This document shows positions 38,364-41,000 of a DNA stretch of 41,000 bases, one piece after another; position 1 is the stretch's first letter, and every line of letters starts with the position of its first letter. The DNA comes from JBOFEH01 sp051650265 (GTDB lineage: Bacteria > Bacillota > Clostridia > Lachnospirales > Cellulosilyticaceae), in assembly GCA_051650265.1 (NCBI GenBank), contig JBOFIR010000012.1, forward strand, positions 1 to 41,000, given 5' to 3'. The notes under the pieces were generated by a model. That model made no database searches, was not told the origin of the DNA, and saw only the letters and a list, made by a program, of their open reading frames with translations. The translations under genes and the position numbers were made by a program.

Positions 38364-40874
38364 ATGAGAAGAGATCAAAGAAGCACCCATAGAAGTCATC
38401 AAAGCCGTAATAGGGGACGTGGTTATTCGGCAAGTAGAGGATCTTCTAGAAGAAGAGGGCGCTATGAGGAAGAGAGTGGTTCATTATGGATGCCACTTAT
38501 CATAGCACTTGTAGTAGCAGTAGGCTTGTATATTTATTCAGGTAGAGATTGGCGGATGGACTTGCAGACGGTTAAGGCGATGGCAGAACAGTATCTCCCA
38601 GAGCAGGAAGAAGAGGCGCAGACACTGCCGACGTACCGCGCACCATGCACACAGGCAAATATTGCACGTATTATTGCCTATACATTTTTTGATGAGATTC
38701 CAAAGGCAACAGAGCCTGGGGAGATTTGGTACAAAAAGTATTATGCAGCACTTGCAAAAGACCCCAAATTTACATTCTTTAAAGAAGAGAATGCACAAAA
38801 GTCTCTTACTTATGAGGAGACAAGCACTGTATTATCAGACTTGCTAGGTACACCAGGAGCAGTCAATCTTCAGGGAAATGATCAGATTAAGACAAAGCCA
38901 ATCTCCCTCAAGACTTTTATTGAAGGGTATGAAAATGCACTCAGTTATGCCAAGATGGGTGAGCAAATCACCTACGAGACATTGGGACTTGTGGCGACAC
39001 CTAAAACTAATGGGGGATTAGGACAGTGGAAAGTATTGACAGACAAGGGGATCTATAGTTTTGAAGGACTCGTCCTAGATCCATTTATCAATATGGAAGT
39101 CAAGGCGATCATCAAAGGTCAAGAGATCTTGGGTATTATAGAGGCTCAAGGAGAAACAGTCAAGATTCCTCAGTGTTATGTGACAGATGTAGTAGATGGA
39201 CAAGTTCAGCTCAAAGTAGGGGAGCTAGAACTGGTTTATCCTAATGACATATTAGAGCCACAGGACAAAGACCAAGTGGGGACAATCACACTAACAGCAG
39301 GGAAGATCACTGCCTTTGAACCCACTCAAAAAAGTGATCTCGATACTGTATTACGTGTTGGCAAAGATACAATAGAGTTTGCAAAAGGCGGTGTTTTGCC
39401 TTATGAAAATATTGCAGTCTATGACTCCACACCTAAGAGTAAGTGGTCTATGCTATCTCAGGTAAGTGTGGGGTCACAGGTGAGCTATGGAATAGAAGAT
39501 GGAAAGGTGAGTACACTCAATGTCTCTGAGCGAAGTAATCCAGATCAGATTCGTGTGCTCATCTCTAAAGATGGGCTTGGCCAATATGCCCATGAAAATG
39601 TGAAGATTAGTAGTAAAGGGAAGTACCATCTAGAGTATAATGGCACACAGATCCCACTAGAGGCAGGTAAAGAATGGTCAGCAAAGGGGTTTGATTGGAA
39701 GGATGGGGCAGATAAAGTGGTGGTTGTCCCCGGAGAGGAAGCACTCAGTATCAATAGTATTCAAAGACAAAAGGTGAATCCGACTTATAAGGGGAATCTA
39801 GAGATCTACCGTGAAGGGGATGGAAGCTATACGATTATCAATAGCCTAGGTATGGAGGACTATGTTGCGGCAGTTGTACCTAGTGAGATGCCACCAGCTT
39901 ATGGGATAGAAGCAGCCAAGGTACAGGCGATCTGTGCAAGAAGCTTCGCACAGGTGCATCAAAACAATAGCAAGTTCGCGAAGTATGGTGCCCAAGTAGA
40001 TGACACCACATCCACACAAGTCTACAATAATGTAGCTGCCAATGATATCTCTATCCAGGCAGCTAAAGAGACCAAGGGGCAGGCGCTTATGTACAATGGG
40101 GATGTCATCAGTGGGAACTTCTTCTCCACATCTTGTGGTTATAGCGCTAACTTTGGTGAGACATGGGCCAATGGTGAGATCTTTCCTACCAATACCCCTA
40201 TTTATCTTGTAGCAAGACAACAGTACATAGGTGATCGTGTGGTCAAAGACCTCTCTCAAGAAAAAGATGCCTACGCTTTCTTCACATTGAAGCCAGATGA
40301 GATTGATGCTTTTGATGATCATTCACCTTGGTTTAGATGGCAAGTTTCACTCAGTGGCAAAGAGCTCAGCGATATGATTAATAGCAATGTCGCACGACTT
40401 AGTAGTCAATCACCTAATATGGTCAAGGTACTGAGCGAGGAAGGTAAGTGGGAGACAGAAGCGATCGATACACTTGGTACAGTCACCAATATGCAAGTCA
40501 AAAAACGTGGACAAGGTGGTAATGTCATGGAACTCATGATAGAAGGTAGCAAAAATACCATCAAAGTTTCTACAGAATACCTAATTCGTACACTTCTAGC
40601 ACCGATGCAAAAAAATGGGGATAATGCCATCAATATCGTCAGAGGTGATGGGACCAAAGTGGACAACATGACCATGCTCCCAAGTGCTTTCTTTAGTCCA
40701 GATATTACCTACGACAATGACAACCAACTCAAAGAGGTGACCCTATACGGTGGCGGCTTTGGACACGGTGTAGGCATGAGCCAAGCAGGTGTCAAAGGGA
40801 TGGTTGATCGGGGCTATACAGCGAAGCAGATCCTAGAGCATTACTATCCAGAGATTCAGATCGCACAAAATTAG
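38364..40874 (+). CDS. SpoIID/LytB domain protein (large form)
   Basis: An 836-residue membrane-anchored protein. Residues 1-40 are Arg/Ser-rich and cytoplasmic, then one membrane helix (about 42-60: LWMPLIIALVVAVGLYIYSG). Residues 65-470 are a long extracytoplasmic region that I cannot assign. The C-terminal 360 residues are a SpoIID/LytB domain: MEDYVAAVVPSEMPPAYGIE (likely catalytic E508), AAKVQAICARSFAQVH, FFSTSCGYSANFGETW and GFGHGVGMSQAGVKGM. SpoIID is a lytic transglycosylase needed for engulfment, but it is about 340 residues; this long version may act in vegetative wall remodelling or sporulation. The ribosome site is GAGGAGGG. No terminator is visible after it. Confidence 0.88.
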   Translation: MRRDQRSTHRSHQSRNRGRGYSASRGSSRRRGRYEEESGSLWMPLIIALVVAVGLYIYSGRDWRMDLQTVKAMAEQYLPEQEEEAQTLPTYRAPCTQANIARIIAYTFFDEIPKATEPGEIWYKKYYAALAKDPKFTFFKEENAQKSLTYEETSTVLSDLLGTPGAVNLQGNDQIKTKPISLKTFIEGYENALSYAKMGEQITYETLGLVATPKTNGGLGQWKVLTDKGIYSFEGLVLDPFINMEVKAIIKGQEILGIIEAQGETVKIPQCYVTDVVDGQVQLKVGELELVYPNDILEPQDKDQVGTITLTAGKITAFEPTQKSDLDTVLRVGKDTIEFAKGGVLPYENIAVYDSTPKSKWSMLSQVSVGSQVSYGIEDGKVSTLNVSERSNPDQIRVLISKDGLGQYAHENVKISSKGKYHLEYNGTQIPLEAGKEWSAKGFDWKDGADKVVVVPGEEALSINSIQRQKVNPTYKGNLEIYREGDGSYTIINSLGMEDYVAAVVPSEMPPAYGIEAAKVQAICARSFAQVHQNNSKFAKYGAQVDDTTSTQVYNNVAANDISIQAAKETKGQALMYNGDVISGNFFSTSCGYSANFGETWANGEIFPTNTPIYLVARQQYIGDRVVKDLSQEKDAYAFFTLKPDEIDAFDDHSPWFRWQVSLSGKELSDMINSNVARLSSQSPNMVKVLSEEGKWETEAIDTLGTVTNMQVKKRGQGGNVMELMIEGSKNTIKVSTEYLIRTLLAPMQKNGDNAINIVRGDGTKVDNMTMLPSAFFSPDITYDNDNQLKEVTLYGGGFGHGVGMSQAGVKGMVDRGYTAKQILEHYYPEIQIAQN

Positions 40875-40893
40875 CTTGAACGTGTGAAATAGA

Positions 40894-41000
40894 AATAAGT
40901 CATGGTACGGAGTAAGAATTGCAATAACTCGTGGTACGAAAATGAAGACTTTTACCATTTTACTCCACATAGTTACAATAAGTCATGGTATACAAGAGAA
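40894..41000 (+). repeat. Degenerate direct repeats and an inverted repeat at the right edge
   Basis: A unit of the form AATAAgTCaTGGTAc occurs at 40894, 40923 and 40977; the distances are 29 and 54 bases, about one and two periods of 27-29. Between them GGAGTAA (40909-40915) is the complement of TTACTCC (40960-40966), and TGGTA (40932-40936) of TACCA (40953-40957), so a large hairpin is possible. No coding sense is seen. The array runs off the window, so its full extent is unknown. Confidence 0.55.

Noticed and set aside
39846..40322. 158-codon open frame on the minus strand within the SpoIID-like gene
   Set aside because: It overlaps conserved catalytic segments of a clear gene and shows no recognisable motif or ribosome site.
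40894..41000. Possible CRISPR array
   Set aside because: The repeats are short and imperfect, the unit spacing is uneven, and no cas gene is present.

Overview
The window looks like chromosomal DNA from a low-GC, anaerobic, endospore-forming Firmicute of the clostridial (Lachnospirales-like) type. The grounds are strong AGGAGG-type ribosome sites, sigmaA promoters close to TTGACA-N17-TATAAT, two T-box leaders, an oxygen-sensitive Fe-S serine dehydratase, a V-type ATPase operon, and sporulation-type proteins (SpoIID/LytB, a SpoVB/MurJ-class flippase, a BofC-like protein, Cys-rich coat-like proteins). I see no insertion sequence, prophage, CRISPR array or plasmid function. Almost every gap between genes ends in a clear intrinsic terminator, so transcription units can be drawn with some confidence.

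Layout. 1-4658: the end of a DUF4179-like membrane protein, a phosphodiesterase-fold enzyme, and a MerR regulator followed by a MATE exporter that has a MerR-type long-spacer promoter. 4675-9596: two T-box-controlled tRNA synthetase genes, argS and an archaeal-type valS. 9600-13170: a lone tRNA-Thr(GGU) on the minus strand, an unknown helical protein, the two-subunit L-serine dehydratase, and a thioredoxin-reductase-like flavoprotein that seems to lack the NADPH site. 13200-18116: a 7-TM-like protein, degV (minus strand), a DtxR-fold regulator without metal ligands, a flippase with an extra insert, and a BofC-like protein. 18139-21630: two FAD-dependent oxidoreductases and hpt. 21650-23523: an ECF sigma factor translationally coupled to a putative membrane anti-sigma, then a small His-rich repeat protein. 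23576-25740: a Cys42-type NADH oxidase and, convergent to it, two paralogous Cys-rich small proteins with a mother-cell-type promoter candidate. 25850-29073: thrC, a flavin reductase-like protein, a SEC-C protein and a small membrane protein.

29197-37878 is one complete V-type ATPase operon in the order peripheral-stalk coil, C, I, K, F, E, A, B, D. It is followed by an independently transcribed structured ncRNA of about 235 nt (37941-38175; 6S RNA is my best guess, not proven), a second terminator, a large SpoIID/LytB protein, and degenerate direct repeats running into the right edge.

How it fits together: the T-boxes couple argS and valS to uncharged tRNA. Serine dehydratase, threonine synthase and the synthetases form an amino-acid theme. 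The flavoproteins (thioredoxin reductase-like, NADH oxidase, flavin reductase-like, HI0933-like, COG2509-like) suggest redox management in an anaerobe. The most interesting leads are the structured ncRNA, the NADPH-site-less thioredoxin reductase, the archaeal-type ValRS, the metal-ligand-less DtxR homologue, the Cys-rich pair with its putative sporulation promoter, and the His-rich repeat protein.
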